From contig NZ_SMFK01000001.1 in the NCBI RefSeq assembly GCF_004349355.1, positions 558,001 through 622,000 of the forward strand: DNA of 64,000 bases, written 5' to 3'. The stretch comes from Flavobacterium cellulosilyticum (lineage in GTDB: Bacteria > Bacteroidota > Bacteroidia > Flavobacteriales > Flavobacteriaceae). Below, piece by piece: positions 15,439-23,554 of this stretch (the stretch's first letter is position 1; each line of letters begins with the position of its first letter). The notes beneath the pieces were generated by a model that saw nothing but the letters and a program-made list of their open reading frames with translations, made no database searches and was not told the origin of the DNA. The position numbers were made by a program, and so were the translations under genes.

Positions 15439-18411
15439 TTAGAAATTGTAATTTAAAGTAAGTGAAAACGTTCGTCCGAATTTTGTTTTAAAGATCAAAT
15501 CATCTTCTTTACTATTGAAACCATTTTTGTCTTGGGAATCACCATTGAAAACGGAATTCAATGCAACAGCTACTCCTTTTATTTTTGGTGTGTTTGCTAA
15601 ATCATTGTTTTGATAAATAATTAGGTCTTGTGCTAAAATGTTTTGAACATTTAATTTTAATTCTAATTTATTTTTCAAAAATGTTTTTGCTAATTGATAA
15701 TCTAGAAACGCACGACTTTTTTCCCAATAGGCTGGAACAGCTCCATTTGTCGTTTGGTTTCCTTGAATGGCAATTCGACTTCCGATTTTATTATAATTTA
15801 AAGTAGAGGACCAACCCATTTCCTTATTCATATATTGAAGTCCAGTATTAAAGACATAAGGCGATTGACCTTGCATTGGAATATCCACTAGTTTAGATGA
15901 TTGTACTAAATTTGAAATATCCACTTTAGAACGAATAACAGCTATGTTTGTAAAAAAGGTTAAATCGTCAAGAAATTTAGATTCTTTAGAACCAAACATG
16001 GAACTCAATAATGTTCTATATTCTAATTCTACTCCAAAATTTCGACCAGATTTTGCGTTTTCGTATTTATTGGTATTATTAGCTTGTGCTTGCAATTCTA
16101 TAGGATCTGTAAATTCTTTGTAAAATATTGAAGTTGAAAAAATTTGTCCTTTTCCAGGGAAAATTTCATATCTTAAATCAGCATTTAAAATTTGTGCAAT
16201 TATTAAATTTTTATTTCCTTCTGTATTAAACTTTGTTTGAGCATCATAAAACACAAATGGTGCTAATTCTCTAAATTCTGGTCGATTTAATGTTTTTGAA
16301 CCACTTAAACGAATATTTTGTTTTTTATTAATACTATAAATAAAATTAACTGAAGGTAATAGATCTAGTTTAGCATCATCGACTACAATTGGAGTGATTC
16401 CATTATCTTCTTTTGAAACTAAATGTTGTGAATAGTTCTCTAGTCTGGCGCCCCAAACAATTCTTAAATTATTAAAAACATTATCAATCAGAACATAAGC
16501 AGCATCTAATTTTGAATTTGCGATATATGCGTCAGTTCCTTTTGTACCGTCATAAAGAGTCAATCCGCTAGATTTAGGCCCTAGAATTCCCATGTTGGAT
16601 GCATTAAATATCGTTTTGTCACTTTGAGTATTTATTGATGCTAAATAAGTTGAGTTATAACTAACTCCATTTACAAAACCACTAAAAGGTACATAACCCA
16701 ATTGTCTTGCCTGAAAATTCCTGTTTCTTTTTTGAGTTATTCCACCAATTTTAATATCTGCACTAAAAGAATCTGAAAAACTAATTTTCTTACTTACATC
16801 AACTTTAGTGCTATAAATTGATTCCATATTTTTAGAACTATATATAGATCCTGAATAATTACTTCCAGTATTACCTGCAGCAAATATAGCAGATGATTGA
16901 GTAAAAGTTCCATCATCTAATTTAACATAAGTATATGTATTTCTTCTCTCATTAGGTACTTCTCTATTTATTGCGCTATACCCCCCAACCCAGTTAATTT
17001 TAATTTTGCTTTCTGGCAAGAAGTGCTCTCCTATTAATTGACCAGAATAAATTTTATTATTTGAATATAATCGAGATGTTGTACTAGAATAGACTTGATC
17101 GTTCACCAATACAGGTCCGTTTTTATCCAAAACTCTATTCTCGTTATTTACACTATACAAGTTTTTAAAACTAAATGAATTTTTTGAATTTAACTTTAAA
17201 GAAATGTTACCTAAAGCTGCAAAAAGATTTTGAGAGCTATAGCTTTTATCAAATTGGTCTACTTTAAGTGCACCTGGAGTTTCATATTCTCTTCTTACCG
17301 TTTCGTTGTAATTATTAGAAACAGTATTAGTTAAAGAAAAAATCATCCCAACTCTCTCGTCTCCACTTAATTTAAAATACCTTCCTAATGTGTATTGAAA
17401 ACTTGTATTTGGACTAAAGGTTTTGTTTTTTAAACTCCAATCCGATTGGTACTTTTTTGCAAAATCTGCAATTGACAAAATGTTTGTACTTGTTTTTGTG
17501 TTTTGCAAAGCTTTAAACTCAGTTACACTTGGTAAAATTGTTGAAGGATTTGATTTTGAATCTTGTGAGTACAATTGATCTTTTCCTGTAGTGATTGTAT
17601 TATAAGATCCGCCAATCGAAATGGTTTGAAAGTTTTTGTCTGGGGTAGCTTTGGTATTAATTTCTATTACACCCCCTGCAAATTCTCCTGGTAAATCTGG
17701 AGAAGCAGTTTTATTAATAATCAAGTTATCTAACATATTAGCTGGGAAAATATCAAATGAAAATGCTTTTCTATCTGGTTCTGTACTTGGAAGTGGCGCA
17801 CCATTTAAATAAGAAAGGTTGTAGCGTTCATTCAAACCACGAACAATTACAAATTTGTTGTCTTGTACACTGGCTCCACTGATACGCTTTAATACATCAG
17901 AAGTAGTTTTATCTGGAGTTCTTTTTATACTTTCTGCCGAGATTCCATCAGATACATGAACACTATTTTTTTGCAAAGTTAAAAGTGAATTGATAGATTC
18001 TGCTTTTGCTTTAACGGTTTTAATCACTACTTCGTCCAGTACGCCATGCATTTCGGACAAAGAAACAGTTACTGTAGTTGCTTCATTATCTAAAACTTCA
18101 AGTTCTGAAATAATTTTTGTTTCGAATGAAAAAAAAGAAAACTGTAAACTGTATTTACCTGATTTTACTTTTCTAAAACTAAAATTTCCTGCAGCATCTG
18201 TTGTTGTATTCAAATTTGTCCCAACTATATTTACATTTACAAGTGGCAAAGGTTTACCAGTAGATTCTTCTATAACAGTTCCTTTAATAATAGATCCATC
18301 GTCTGAATTTTCATGTGTGATAGTTGTTTTTTTTCCTTCGCTATTAAAAGGAATTCCTGCAAAGCTACTGGAAACAAAAAAAATGAATACAATAAGGAAT
18401 GATCTTTTCAT
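15439..18411 (-). CDS. TonB-dependent outer-membrane receptor with carboxypeptidase-regulatory-like N-terminus
   Basis: 990 residues. Signal peptide (FVSSSFAG), then a carboxypeptidase-regulatory-like domain at about 40-125 (GTVIEESTGKPLPLVNVNIVG), then the plug domain at about 140-260 with VIVRGLNERYNLSYLNGAPL and GGVIEINTKA. The rest is a 22-strand beta barrel ending in the aromatic FSLTLNYNF. It takes up a bound ligand with energy from TonB-ExbBD. No SusD-like partner is encoded beside it; instead a T9SS-exported beta-helix protein follows, which may be its substrate-binding partner. The ligand is unknown. A minus-strand TACTTTTG box at 18447-18454 is a likely promoter. Confidence 0.93.
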   Translation of the reverse strand: MKRSFLIVFIFFVSSSFAGIPFNSEGKKTTITHENSDDGSIIKGTVIEESTGKPLPLVNVNIVGTNLNTTTDAAGNFSFRKVKSGKYSLQFSFFSFETKIISELEVLDNEATTVTVSLSEMHGVLDEVVIKTVKAKAESINSLLTLQKNSVHVSDGISAESIKRTPDKTTSDVLKRISGASVQDNKFVIVRGLNERYNLSYLNGAPLPSTEPDRKAFSFDIFPANMLDNLIINKTASPDLPGEFAGGVIEINTKATPDKNFQTISIGGSYNTITTGKDQLYSQDSKSNPSTILPSVTEFKALQNTKTSTNILSIADFAKKYQSDWSLKNKTFSPNTSFQYTLGRYFKLSGDERVGMIFSLTNTVSNNYNETVRREYETPGALKVDQFDKSYSSQNLFAALGNISLKLNSKNSFSFKNLYSVNNENRVLDKNGPVLVNDQVYSSTTSRLYSNNKIYSGQLIGEHFLPESKIKINWVGGYSAINREVPNERRNTYTYVKLDDGTFTQSSAIFAAGNTGSNYSGSIYSSKNMESIYSTKVDVSKKISFSDSFSADIKIGGITQKRNRNFQARQLGYVPFSGFVNGVSYNSTYLASINTQSDKTIFNASNMGILGPKSSGLTLYDGTKGTDAYIANSKLDAAYVLIDNVFNNLRIVWGARLENYSQHLVSKEDNGITPIVVDDAKLDLLPSVNFIYSINKKQNIRLSGSKTLNRPEFRELAPFVFYDAQTKFNTEGNKNLIIAQILNADLRYEIFPGKGQIFSTSIFYKEFTDPIELQAQANNTNKYENAKSGRNFGVELEYRTLLSSMFGSKESKFLDDLTFFTNIAVIRSKVDISNLVQSSKLVDIPMQGQSPYVFNTGLQYMNKEMGWSSTLNYNKIGSRIAIQGNQTTNGAVPAYWEKSRAFLDYQLAKTFLKNKLELKLNVQNILAQDLIIYQNNDLANTPKIKGVAVALNSVFNGDSQDKNGFNSKEDDLIFKTKFGRTFSLTLNYNF

Positions 18412-18802
18412 TGAAATATATTGATTTTAATTCTTAAAATTTGGTACAAAAGTAGTTTTAAAGAATATTTCGAATGTAAATGATATATTAATATATTTTA
18501 GCAAAAATCTTTCATTGTTAATTTATGGTTAACTTAAAGATAATTATATGTTGAATTGAATATTATTTATGATGAATGTGAAAATTATCAATTTTATAAT
18601 TAAAAAAACATCTTAAATAGTGCCTTCTTTATGTTTTTAGTTAATTAGTACCAACTTTAGTCAAGTCTGAACTTTGAATAATTATACCTTAGTAATTAAA
18701 CAGAATAAAATTACACCTAATTTAATTTTTAAGAATAAATGTAGGAGTCAACATGAGATATAAAAATTCACTTTTGCTGTGACCTAACAAACACGACAAA
18801 GT
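18412..18802. other. 391-base AT-rich spacer upstream of the TonB receptor
   Basis: Contains the receptor promoter at its left end. The rest is low-complexity AT-rich sequence; I see no open frame, hairpin or known repeat. The ketoacyl synthase gene ends at the right border, with no clear terminator. Confidence 0.6.
18447..18454 (-). promoter_or_regulatory. Candidate -7 element of the TonB receptor gene
   Basis: TACTTTTG on the minus strand, 36 bases before the ATG at 18411. It fits TAnnTTTG; no good -33 TTG is seen at the usual spacing. Confidence 0.5.
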
Positions 18803-20008
18803 TTAGATAGACAGCAAAACACTCACGGCATTTCCACCAAAACCCACTGCATTAACCAATACTTTTCGGATTTGTTTTCTTGGTTTTTGAACTTCGGCAA
18901 ATGGAACGCCTATAAATTGCTGATGTTGCATCATTAAAATGGCCATTTCAATACTCAACATTCCTGAAGTACCAAAAGTGTGGCCAATTTTCCATTTGTT
19001 GGTAGTAAGCATTGGTAAATCACCCTGAGCTGAGACTGAAGGTAAATCTGTTGTAGAAAATACTTTTTGAATCGCTTTATATTCAGTTAAATCTCCTGCT
19101 TTTGTTCCTGGAGCGTGCATCACGATGGCATCCACTTCGGATAATTTAGTGTTTTCTAAAGCCATTTTCATCGATTTCTGAAAACAAATTGCTTCTGCCG
19201 AAATAGAAATGTTGTGTTCCAATATTTCAGTAGCATAACCAATGTTTTCTATATAAGCCAATGCATTATCTTTTTTTCCAATTTCCAAACAACATACTGC
19301 TGCTCCTTCACCAAGAATTAATGTGTTTTGTTTTTTATCAAAGTCTAAAGCACGGCAAGGAAATTCTTCGTCACTATTCGAATAAATTTTCAGCGCTCGC
19401 ATTTGGGCTATTGTGAAATCGGTCAACGGTGCTTCGCTTCCTCCAACCAAGAATTTGCTGGCCATTCCAGATCGAAGCCATGCTACACCATTAAGCATCG
19501 CATGCAAAGCGGTAGAACAGGTTATTGAATGGGAAATCTCTGGTCCTGTACTTTGTAAATCATGAGCTACCCAAGACGAAATATTCCCCAAAGTAGTCGT
19601 AGGCGAAGCCAAGGTTTGCGCTTTGCCTGTTGCTAAATATTCGATATGATGTTTTTCAAACAATTCTGTTGCCCCACGGGAGGAACCTATGTTGATTCCG
19701 AAATTATCAATATCATTCCAACCTGCATTTTGAATCGCTTTTCGTGAAGCGGCCATCGCATACAAAACCGTTTTGTCGAGTGATTTGTATTTAATGTCAG
19801 CATTTTTTAAATCTTGAACCGACTCTCTAGATTCATTATCGAGTGCTGCAACAACGGTGTTTTTATGGTCTAAAAACAGTTGCGTAAAACAAGGTTTGCC
19901 ACTGAGGTAATTTTCCCATATTGTTTTGGGATTATTTCCTAAAGGTGAAATCGAAGCTAAAGCGGTTATAGAGATAATTTGTGACAAGGCTACTTTATTT
20001 TGACGCAA
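18803..20008 (-). CDS. Beta-ketoacyl synthase (FabB/FabF-like) of the biotin operon
   Basis: 401 residues, thiolase fold. The catalytic Cys is in SITCSTALHAML near residue 163. The two His are in VMHAPGTKAGD and KIGHTFGTSGML, giving the C-H-H triad of condensing enzymes that decarboxylate malonyl-ACP. It is the last gene of the bioF-bioD-bioA run, 141 bases after bioA. It departs from housekeeping FabF, for instance in the sparse conservation around residues 40-110. Its position suggests a role in making the pimeloyl chain for biotin, but this is inference; a general fatty-acid role cannot be excluded. Confidence 0.88.
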   Translation of the reverse strand: MRQNKVALSQIISITALASISPLGNNPKTIWENYLSGKPCFTQLFLDHKNTVVAALDNESRESVQDLKNADIKYKSLDKTVLYAMAASRKAIQNAGWNDIDNFGINIGSSRGATELFEKHHIEYLATGKAQTLASPTTTLGNISSWVAHDLQSTGPEISHSITCSTALHAMLNGVAWLRSGMASKFLVGGSEAPLTDFTIAQMRALKIYSNSDEEFPCRALDFDKKQNTLILGEGAAVCCLEIGKKDNALAYIENIGYATEILEHNISISAEAICFQKSMKMALENTKLSEVDAIVMHAPGTKAGDLTEYKAIQKVFSTTDLPSVSAQGDLPMLTTNKWKIGHTFGTSGMLSIEMAILMMQHQQFIGVPFAEVQKPRKQIRKVLVNAVGFGGNAVSVLLSI

Positions 20009-20024
20009 AGGTCGGGAAGTTTTT

Positions 20025-20145
20025 GCGAAAATGGCACACGGATGACACAGATTAAAACAGATTAAAAACGGATTTCTTTTTTTAAAGATTTGACCCTTTT
20101 AAATAATCCGTGCCAATCCGTTCAATCGGTTTAAATCAGTGGCTA
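20025..20145. repeat. Dispersed GGATT-type repeat, inverted arrangement
   Basis: Spacer between bioA and the ketoacyl synthase. The left half contains ACACGGATGACACAGATT; the right half contains AATCCGTGCC, AATCCGTTCAATC and TTTAAATCAGTGGCTAAT in opposite sense, so the block could fold on itself. It shares a 13-mer (inverted) with 11264-11276 and wording with 55110-55160. Confidence 0.7.
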
Positions 20146-20149
20146 ATTA

Positions 20150-21421
20150 CTATGCTATTTCTAACGCATTCTCAACAACCTCATATACTTTTTGCAATTG
20201 CGCATCGGTAATGACATAAGGAGGTAAAATATAGACAATATTGCCAACTGGTCTCAGAACCACACCGTTTTCAATAAAGAAATCATAGAGTTTGTTGCGT
20301 AAGGTGCCATAATAACTTTCAGCACTTTCTATCTTAATTTCCAATGCAAAAACAACTCCAAGGACTCGAGTTGTTGTAACTTTTGGATGAGATTCGATGT
20401 GCTTTTGAAATGCCAAATGGTTTTGGTGTACTCGAGCAATATTGGCTTGCATTTCTGGGGTCTGCAACAAAGCCAAACTTGCTAATGCCGCTGCGCAACC
20501 TGTTGGATTAGCAGTAAAAGTATGCCCATGAAATAACGCTTTGTTGATGTCGTCATCATAAAAAGCATCGAAAATGTCTTGGGTAAAAGTAGTAATCGCC
20601 ATTGGAATGGTACCTCCAGTCAAGGCTTTCGACACACACATCATATCGGGTTTTTCAGATAAATAATCACAAGCAAAATTTTTGCCCGTTTTCCCAAAAC
20701 CTGTCATTACTTCATCGGCAATCGTGAGTACTTTGTTTTTTTGACAAATCCTGATTAATTCGTCAAGCGATACTGGTTCATACATTACCATTCCTGCAGC
20801 TCCTTGAATCAGCGGCTCAAATATAAATCCAGCACAATTATTGTTTTTTATGACTTCCTCTAATGTTTGAAAACTTATATGTTCCTGTCCTTTTACAGGA
20901 ACTGGAATCCGAATAACATCAATCAACATTCCTTGAAAAGCTTCGGTAAAAAAAGAAATTCCACTTGCGGCCATTGCTGCAAAAGTGTCGCCATGAAAGG
21001 CATTTTCGAACGCAATTATCGTTGTTCTTTTTTCGCCTTTATTAAAAAAATATTGCAAGGCTACCTTTATTGCCACTTCAACAGCGGTTGAACCATTATC
21101 AGTAAAAAATAATTTTTGTTGGTTATTTGGCAAAATTTCCATCAGCTTTTCAGATAATTCAACTGCTGGAGTATGAGTAAATCCTCCAAAAAGGACATGC
21201 TCTAAAGTGGTAAGTTGTTTGTAAATCGCATCGGCAATAAATTTGTTGGAATGTCCATAAGGATTCACCCACCAAGATGCAATCGCGTCGATATATTCTT
21301 TGTTATTTTCATCCCAAAGTAATGCGCCTTCACCTTTAGTTATCGCAATTGACTTTTGAGCGGTTTTGTGTTGAGTATAGGGATGCCAGTTGTGCTTTAG
21401 ATCTCTTTCTGATAAAGTCAT
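20150..21421 (-). CDS. bioA: Adenosylmethionine-8-amino-7-oxononanoate transaminase
   Basis: 423 residues, PLP-dependent class III aminotransferase. It converts 8-amino-7-oxononanoate to 7,8-diaminononanoate with S-adenosylmethionine as amino donor. The N-terminus LKHNWHPYTQHK is the BioA signature; IASWWVNPYGHSN follows. The PLP lysine lies in CVSKALTGGTIP near residue 272, and the cofactor-binding Asp in TIADEVMTGFGKTG near residue 237. It follows bioD (91 bases apart) and precedes the ketoacyl synthase. All three enzymes after pimeloyl activation, except biotin synthase, are encoded here. Confidence 0.97.
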   Translation of the reverse strand: MTLSERDLKHNWHPYTQHKTAQKSIAITKGEGALLWDENNKEYIDAIASWWVNPYGHSNKFIADAIYKQLTTLEHVLFGGFTHTPAVELSEKLMEILPNNQQKLFFTDNGSTAVEVAIKVALQYFFNKGEKRTTIIAFENAFHGDTFAAMAASGISFFTEAFQGMLIDVIRIPVPVKGQEHISFQTLEEVIKNNNCAGFIFEPLIQGAAGMVMYEPVSLDELIRICQKNKVLTIADEVMTGFGKTGKNFACDYLSEKPDMMCVSKALTGGTIPMAITTFTQDIFDAFYDDDINKALFHGHTFTANPTGCAAALASLALLQTPEMQANIARVHQNHLAFQKHIESHPKVTTTRVLGVVFALEIKIESAESYYGTLRNKLYDFFIENGVVLRPVGNIVYILPPYVITDAQLQKVYEVVENALEIA

Positions 21422-21424
21422 TTG

Positions 21425-21512
21425 ATTGTAGATTTTTTGATTTTAGATTTCTGAATTGAGATTTGAGATTGCTATTGATTTTTGCTATTGAAATTGTAAT
21501 TGAATTTTGCTA
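21425..21512. repeat. Low-complexity 'attgctattgaaattg' spacer repeat, copy 1
   Basis: The bioD-bioA spacer consists of degenerate units such as GATTTTTTGATTTTAGATTT and TTGCTATTGAAATTGTAATT. Similar wording is at 45708-45770 and, in coding sequence, in bioF at 22855-22914. Confidence 0.6.
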
Positions 21513-22130
21513 TTAAAGTTCCAACAGTTTTTCTCGAAACAAATCGGCGTATTCCCTAATAACATTCTGGTCGAAATACGGTTCTTCTTCTATTCTTCCA
21601 ATAGTTTGTAATCCTGTTTTCTTAAGGATAATTGATTCGGTGGCGATATTTTCGTCTCCACTAAAAATAATTCCAGCGATGTTTATTTTTCTGTTTTGTA
21701 ATGCTTCAATCGTCAATAAAGTGTGATTGATACTTCCCAAATAATGTCTGGCTACCACAATCACTTTATAGTCATTTTGGATTACATCAATAATACATTC
21801 GGTGTCGTTCAAAGGTACAAATAGCCCTCCAGCACCTTCAATGACAAGATGGTTTTTTGTTTTAGGTTCTTTGATTTTATTAAAATCAATCGTGATTCCA
21901 TCCAATTCAGCTGCTAAGTGCGGACTGGCTGGTGTATTCAATTTATAACTATTATCGTGAATGATCGTTTTGCCATTTGAAATATACTTTTTGATTTTAT
22001 GGCTATCGGAATTTTCCAATTCACCTGCTTGAATTGGTTTCCAATAATCTGCTTCAAGTGCTTCGACTATAATTGATGATGCAATGGTTTTGCCCACATC
22101 GGTTGATATTCCTGTTATAAATAATTTCAT
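21513..22130 (-). CDS. bioD: Dethiobiotin synthetase
   Basis: 205 residues. It closes the ureido ring of dethiobiotin from 7,8-diaminononanoate, CO2 and ATP. The N-terminus MKLFITGISTDVGKT holds the Walker-A-like P-loop with the Thr and Lys that bind ATP. KPIQAG near residue 33 and EGAGGLFVPL near residue 100 bind the diamine and carbamate. HYLGSINHTLLT near residue 130 fits the family. It is 52 bases from the bioF stop; this spacer carries a perfect 15-bp palindrome. Confidence 0.96.
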   Translation of the reverse strand: MKLFITGISTDVGKTIASSIIVEALEADYWKPIQAGELENSDSHKIKKYISNGKTIIHDNSYKLNTPASPHLAAELDGITIDFNKIKEPKTKNHLVIEGAGGLFVPLNDTECIIDVIQNDYKVIVVARHYLGSINHTLLTIEALQNRKINIAGIIFSGDENIATESIILKKTGLQTIGRIEEEPYFDQNVIREYADLFREKLLEL

Positions 22131-22142
22131 ATACTATATTTT

Positions 22143-22175
22143 ATCCCTGTCAGGGTTCTGAACCCTGACAGGGAT
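22143..22175. repeat. REP-like palindrome, CCCTGTCAGGGTT type, copy A
   Basis: ATCCCTGTCAGGGTT, loop CTG, AACCCTGACAGGGAT: a perfect 15-bp stem between bioF and bioD. The core CC-W-GTCAGGGTT recurs in the palindrome at 62714-62746, so these are two members of one dispersed family. With no T-tract inside an operon, it is not a simple terminator. Confidence 0.75.
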
Positions 22176-22182
22176 GTATCGA

Positions 22183-23373
22183 CTAAAAAACAAAAGTACT
22201 CAACAATTCCAAGACTTCCGAAATTTGCTCCTTCGAATTGTAACTATGAATACAAAACCTGAGTCTTTCTTGACCTTCAGGAACCGTTGGTGATAAAATT
22301 GCTTTGACATCAAATCCTTTTTCTTGAATTTGACTGGCAATGTGCTTTACATTTTGATTTCCTGGGATAATTGCAGATTGAATCGCTGATTTACTTTTGA
22401 CAAACATGGGCTTTAAGCTTAATAAATGCTGAGCTTGATTGAAATGAATAATGTTTTCTCGTAATTGTTCTATGGCTTGTTTTTCTGATTCCAAATGTTG
22501 ATATCCTATTAAAATCGTAGCGACCGAGTGCGGCGAAAGTCCAGTAGTATAAATAAAACTTCGTGCGAAATTGACGAGATATTCTTTTAACTCAAAACTT
22601 CCAACAATCGCGGCTCCATGACAACCCAATCCTTTTCCGAAAGTCACAATTCGAGCAAAAACCTGATTATGCAAACCTAACATCTGGACTAATCCTTCCC
22701 CTTTATCTCCAAAAACCCCTAAAGAATGCGCTTCGTCAACAACTAAATAACAATTATATTTGAAAGAAAGTGTTGCCAATTCTTCGAGATTAGGTGTATC
22801 TCCGTCCATTGAAAAAACAGATTCTGTTACGATATAAATGATTGAATTTTTTAAATTGAAATTCTCATCGTCACTGAAATTACTATTGTTATTGCTACTG
22901 CTACTGAATTTGACAATTTTTTTTTCTAAATCTTCAAAGTCATTGTGATCAAATTTATACGCTTTAGCATTTGAAAGCTGGATTCCGTCACGTATGGAAG
23001 CGTGACACAATTCATCGTACAATATTATATCGCCTTTTTGAGGAACTGAACTAAAAAACCCCACATTGGCATCGTATCCCGAATTGAATATTAATGCGCT
23101 TTCCGTTTGATGAAATTGAGCGATATAATCTTCAGTATCTTGATATACTTTGTGATTACCAGATATTAATCGAGAACCTGTAGCTCCGTTTTGAATGCAA
23201 TTAGTATCAATTAAATACTGGTGAGTCATATCAAAAATGGATTTATTTCTTGAAAACCCAATGTAATCATTAGACGTAAAATCGATTAAATTGTTTGCTA
23301 TAGGTAATTGCCTTAAAGCATTGTTTTGTTTTCTGGTTTCGAGTTTGGATGTTATATTTTTTGGAAACTTCAT
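22183..23373 (-). CDS. bioF: 8-amino-7-oxononanoate synthase
   Basis: 396 residues, PLP-dependent alpha-oxoamine synthase. It condenses pimeloyl-thioester with L-alanine in the first committed biotin step. DFTSNDYIGFSRN near residue 28, TGSRLISGNHKVY near residue 65, DEAHSLGVFG near residue 213 (PLP Asp and His) and TFGKGLGCHGA near residue 244 (PLP Lys) are all present. Odd feature: a Ser/Asn/Asp-rich stretch near residues 154-174 (KFSSSSNNNSNFSDDENFN) that the family does not normally have; its DNA resembles spacer repeats of this window. First gene of the biotin operon, with a -7 box (TAACTTTG) only 5 bases before the ATG. Confidence 0.95.
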   Translation of the reverse strand: MKFPKNITSKLETRKQNNALRQLPIANNLIDFTSNDYIGFSRNKSIFDMTHQYLIDTNCIQNGATGSRLISGNHKVYQDTEDYIAQFHQTESALIFNSGYDANVGFFSSVPQKGDIILYDELCHASIRDGIQLSNAKAYKFDHNDFEDLEKKIVKFSSSSNNNSNFSDDENFNLKNSIIYIVTESVFSMDGDTPNLEELATLSFKYNCYLVVDEAHSLGVFGDKGEGLVQMLGLHNQVFARIVTFGKGLGCHGAAIVGSFELKEYLVNFARSFIYTTGLSPHSVATILIGYQHLESEKQAIEQLRENIIHFNQAQHLLSLKPMFVKSKSAIQSAIIPGNQNVKHIASQIQEKGFDVKAILSPTVPEGQERLRFCIHSYNSKEQISEVLELLSTFVF

Positions 23374-23378
23374 ATTAG

Positions 23379-23386
23379 CAAAGTTA
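23379..23386 (-). promoter_or_regulatory. Candidate -7 element of the biotin operon (near-leaderless)
   Basis: TAACTTTG on the minus strand ends 5 bases before the bioF ATG at 23373. Transcription would start almost at the start codon. No BirA-type operator is recognisable. Confidence 0.45.
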
Positions 23387-23423
23387 TCATTTTAAAAATA
23401 AATTGTATTGTTTTCTTGTTTTT

Positions 23424-23498
23424 TAGCCCAGATGGAAACGGCATCCTCTTGTGGCGGTGTTCGCCACAAGAGATATAGTGGACAGCTGGATTAGCTTC
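23424..23498 (+). ncRNA. Structured intergenic element, copy 2 (Flavo-1-like)
   Basis: Begins TAGCCCAGATGGAAACGGCA and ends GGACAGCTGGATTAGCTTC. The central arm CTCTTGTGGCG/CGCCACAAGAG is a perfect 11-bp stem (23446-23456 with 23462-23472). Flanks match the copies at 11808 and 60484, while the stem sequence is quite different. It lies between atpC and bioF, next to the atpDC terminator. Possible Flavo-1 RNA; orientation uncertain. Confidence 0.55.
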
Positions 23499-23503
23499 AA
23501 AAA

Positions 23504-23533
23504 AAAAAGTCACACATTGCTGTATGACTTTTT
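23504..23533 (-). terminator. Terminator of atpD-atpC
   Basis: AAAAAGTCA-C-ACA, loop TTGC, TGT-A-TGACTTTTT; on the minus strand it ends in at least eight T. It lies 21 bases past the atpC stop. Confidence 0.85.
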
Positions 23534-23554
23534 GGTTTTTATATAGAAATTGAA

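Noticed and set aside
17990..18424. 144-codon plus-strand frame over the start of the TonB receptor
   Set aside because: Antisense shadow of a strongly conserved gene; Ser/Thr-rich with no family.
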